Shown here piece by piece: positions 61,740-64,000 of a stretch of 64,000 bases of DNA. Origin of the DNA: Streptococcus sanguinis (GTDB lineage Bacteria; Bacillota; Bacilli; Lactobacillales; Streptococcaceae); the NCBI RefSeq assembly GCF_019929225.1, contig NZ_JAHZPA010000001.1, positions 80,805-144,804 of the forward strand, in the 5' to 3' direction. The notes under the pieces are model-generated. The model did not search any database. It saw nothing but the letters and a program-made list of their open reading frames with translations, and was not told the DNA's origin. The position numbers and the translations under genes were made by a program. Position 1 is the first letter of the stretch; the number at the start of each line of letters is the position of its first letter.

Positions 61740-63593
61740 ATGAATAAAAAACTGAGAGTATGGTTTCAGCTCATCATTCTCTGTCTAGGCGTGTTCCTGC
61801 CTTTCCTAGCCGGAACCCTTAAGGCTCATGCGGCGGAGCTCAATGATGTCATCACTGAGATGCACCTCACCACTAACTCTGGTGAGCAGCTGACCAATGG
61901 TGTAGATATCTGGCAGACCTTCCGAGTCTATGCTAAGTTTGCCCTGCCAGACAACCAGGCCCATGCGGGTGATACGACAGTGATCCGCTTGCCAAATGAA
62001 TTTACTTTTGGGAATTCCTCAGCTATTGAGCTTAAGGATGAAAACGGAGCCCTGGTGGCTAATGGAGTCCTGGATAGTGATGCCAAGACCATCACACTGA
62101 CATACACAGACTATGTGGAGCAGAAGTCCAGTGTCAGAGGCGAGTTTTTCTTTTATTCGCGGATTGACCACGAGGTCGTCACAGAGGAAAGGGATATTCC
62201 AGCTACTTTTACTGTAGGCAATAATAGGATTCCTGCCGGCAGCATTCATTATAATGGACCTCCGAAAAAGTATGAGTCTCTGCTAGAAAAAAGTGCTTTT
62301 CAATGGGATGCCGATGCTAAGAATGAAATCCGCTACAATGTGGCCATTAACCGTAACATGGGGAACTACAAAAATGTCTCTGTGACGGACAAGCTAGGTG
62401 ATACAAACGCTAAGATTGTTAAAGACTCTGTACGGGTATATAAGGTTTCTTGGCGCTGGAATAATGGTGATTGGGCGCGTGATTCGACTGAAGATGTAAC
62501 AGCAGACTTCCAGTCTAAGATGACCTTTGGCGCTGAAGGCGATAGCTTGACAATCAACTTCGGAGATGTAGAAGGCTTCGGCTACCTAGTTGAGTACAAG
62601 ACGCTAGCCGACTATGATTTGGCTGATGGAGAGGTTGTAGGAAATAAGGCTACCATGAACTACAACAATACCGAGACAGTGTCTGTCACCAACGAGTACT
62701 CTTATCAGATTGCTGGCGGAAAGTCCGAAGGCTATAACTTCAAGGTTAAGGTCCACAAGACAGATGAGTCTAATGCTTCTCTGAGCGGTGCAGTCTTTGA
62801 AGTGGTGCGGAAAGCGACCAATAAGGTGGTTGACACAATCACGACAGATGCAGATGGGAATGCGGAAGTTGGTAATCTTCTGCGTGACACTTATATCCTG
62901 CGTGAAACGACTGCTCCAGCTGGTTACGATCGCCTGACAGAGGATATTACCATCAGTCCAACAGATTTTGGTAAGACTTTGAACGTAGGCAGTCCGGCAT
63001 CTGGAGATTCTGGAGATAGCAGATTGGTTGCAGTCAATGTGGTCAATAAGCAAATTCAAACTCCAACGGATAAACAGGTAACGTTCAGTAAGGTCAATCT
63101 AGCTGGTGAGGAAATTGCCGGTGCTCAGATTCAAATTTTCAAGGGGCGGGAAAGCAAGGGTAGTCCTGTCGCATCTTGGACTTCAGAAGCTGACAAATCT
63201 AAAGAAATTAACCTAGAGCCAGGTGTTTACACCTTCCATGAGGAAGCGGCTCCGACAGGTTATCTGGCTGTGACTGATATTGTCTTCCAAGTCAATGAAG
63301 ATGGCACTGTAACAGTTCTAGACGCCAATAGCAATGCTGTAGAATATACAGATGGTAAGTTGTTCATTACTGACCAAGTGGCACCAGCTGAACCTGGTAC
63401 GCCTGATAAAGCAGTTCAAGGCGGTATTAAACCAAATCAATCATCTGATTCTGATAAAGCAGCAGACGGTCAAGGAAAATCTAAAAAAGTTCTTCCTGCG
63501 ACTGGCTCTGCTGAAAGCCTTGGACTAGTTCTTGCTGGTCTGGTAGTCCTGACTCTTTTAGGACTTTACCATAAGACTCGACTGAGCAAATAA
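61740..63593 (+). CDS. LPXTG-anchored collagen-binding-type surface adhesin
   Basis: A 617-residue wall-anchored protein. The signal peptide ends near AHAAELND. Residues ~35-335 look like tandem Ig-like adhesin domains of the Cna/SdrG type. Two Cna-B/SpaA-like repeats follow: ~345-440 (FKVKVHKTDESNASLSGAVFEVV, ending TTAPAGY) and ~450-545 (VTFSKVNLAGEEIAGAQIQIF, ending AAPTGY). A Ser/Asp linker leads to LPATG, a hydrophobic segment and a basic tail. ATG at 61740 has GAAAGGAAG. An extended -10 TGGTACAAT lies at ~61608-61616. Ligand unproven. Confidence 0.85.
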   Translation: MNKKLRVWFQLIILCLGVFLPFLAGTLKAHAAELNDVITEMHLTTNSGEQLTNGVDIWQTFRVYAKFALPDNQAHAGDTTVIRLPNEFTFGNSSAIELKDENGALVANGVLDSDAKTITLTYTDYVEQKSSVRGEFFFYSRIDHEVVTEERDIPATFTVGNNRIPAGSIHYNGPPKKYESLLEKSAFQWDADAKNEIRYNVAINRNMGNYKNVSVTDKLGDTNAKIVKDSVRVYKVSWRWNNGDWARDSTEDVTADFQSKMTFGAEGDSLTINFGDVEGFGYLVEYKTLADYDLADGEVVGNKATMNYNNTETVSVTNEYSYQIAGGKSEGYNFKVKVHKTDESNASLSGAVFEVVRKATNKVVDTITTDADGNAEVGNLLRDTYILRETTAPAGYDRLTEDITISPTDFGKTLNVGSPASGDSGDSRLVAVNVVNKQIQTPTDKQVTFSKVNLAGEEIAGAQIQIFKGRESKGSPVASWTSEADKSKEINLEPGVYTFHEEAAPTGYLAVTDIVFQVNEDGTVTVLDANSNAVEYTDGKLFITDQVAPAEPGTPDKAVQGGIKPNQSSDSDKAADGQGKSKKVLPATGSAESLGLVLAGLVVLTLLGLYHKTRLSK

Positions 63594-63603
63594 ATAAAGA
63601 GAG

Positions 63604-63632
63604 GATAGAGCAGAATGCTTTATCTTCTTTTG
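63604..63632 (+). terminator. Terminator after the LPXTG gene
   Basis: GATAGAGC/GCTTTATC (one G-U pair) with a 5-base loop is followed by a T-rich tail. Confidence 0.65.
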
Positions 63633-63720
63633 TTTGCACATTTTTTGTCTAGTTTTTTTGCAGCTTACTTAGCAATTTCTTCCAGTTACTCATGCAGGGC
63701 AGCCACTTACGGAAAAACTC

Positions 63721-63748
63721 TTGTTTTTGTCTCAGAATCCTCTATAAT
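63721..63748 (+). promoter_or_regulatory. Promoter of the methyltransferase gene
   Basis: TTGTTT (63721-63726) and TATAAT (63743-63748) are 16 bases apart. Confidence 0.6.
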
Positions 63749-63779
63749 AAATGGCAAATAGAAAAAGGAGACAGAAGAT

Positions 63780-64000
63780 ATGACAGATACAAAAATACAA
63801 GAGAAGCTGAAGCCAGGTTTGAAGTTGGCGGATTTTCAAAAAGATGGAGACATCTATCTGGCGCTGAATCCGGACTATGTCTCAGGGGACAATGCCAAGT
63901 ATATGACCATGTACAATCGCTTGGCTCGCTGGTATGATTTTGGTGAGAAATGGATGGGGCCACTTCTCCATGGCAAGGCTATTGACAAGCTGAGAAAGGA
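63780..64000 (+). CDS. Class I SAM-dependent methyltransferase, partial
   Basis: The first 73 codons of a gene cut by the window edge. AAAAAGGAG precedes ATG at 63780. The sequence YMTMYNRLARWYDFGEKWMGPLLHGKAIDKLRK resembles the start of UbiE-like methyltransferases, before their SAM-binding motif. The catalytic region lies outside the window, so the class is inferred from this segment only. Confidence 0.6.
   Translation, partial: MTDTKIQEKLKPGLKLADFQKDGDIYLALNPDYVSGDNAKYMTMYNRLARWYDFGEKWMGPLLHGKAIDKLRK

Overview
The window is a stretch of a low-GC Firmicute chromosome that looks like an oral viridans Streptococcus of the sanguinis/gordonii type. This is inferred from gene content: the L-lysine type murE, the liv cluster followed by an acuB-like gene, tmk-holB-yabA-rsmI, a lacABCD-TFEG operon with a DeoR-type lacR, a Bce-type detoxification module, a SpNOX-like oxidase and an LPXTG adhesin. 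No rRNA, tRNA, CRISPR array, insertion sequence or prophage was seen. Most of the window is ordinary chromosomal backbone with clear intrinsic terminators between transcription units.

Layout. 1-3.6 kb (minus): a fhuCDBG-type iron-siderophore importer, cut by the window edge. 3.8-10.2 kb: a CPBP membrane protein, murE, a lipid II flippase-like gene, and a metC/patB sulfur amino acid pair. 10.2-14.0 kb: a magnesium locus with an M-box riboswitch and terminator, an unexpected GST-like gene, a 23-codon leader peptide with competing hairpins, and mgtA. 14.0-21.8 kb: upp, clpP behind a perfect CtsR operator, ylbG, livJHMGF behind a CodY-like box, a tandem hairpin repeat array, and a CBS-ACT protein. 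21.8-31 kb: yitT, tmk-holB-yabA-rsmI, serC-serA, a Spx/ArsC-like protein, nth, a VOC protein, exoA. 31-36.6 kb: small membrane proteins, metG, and an AT-rich EcsC-like gene with a small downstream ORF.

36.7-45.4 kb is the lactose/galactose tagatose-6-phosphate operon. LacR has a perfect palindrome as candidate operator. LacT acts on a RAT/terminator that lies upstream of its own gene. LacF/LacE import and phosphorylate lactose, LacG hydrolyses it, and LacAB, LacC and LacD degrade galactose-6-phosphate. 45.4-49.8 kb holds a DUF2975/XRE pair, a lipoprotein, a SpNOX-like NADPH oxidase and an alpha/beta hydrolase.

49.8-61.5 kb is the most interesting accessory region. It contains a Bce-type response regulator and intramembrane-sensing kinase with an NrdI-like flavodoxin; a TraX-family gene and BceAB transporter, each preceded by the same TNACA-N4-TGTAA box; and an ABC-LytTR-DUF3021 operon. 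It ends with a TetR regulator whose three identical operators flank a 13-codon mini-ORF and precede a small operon (membrane protein, second NrdI-like flavodoxin, lipoprotein). The window ends with an LPATG-anchored surface protein and the start of a methyltransferase.

The best candidates for something undescribed are the mgtA leader peptide/attenuator, the TetR-controlled operon with its mini-ORF and NrdI paralogue, and the hairpin repeat array after livF.
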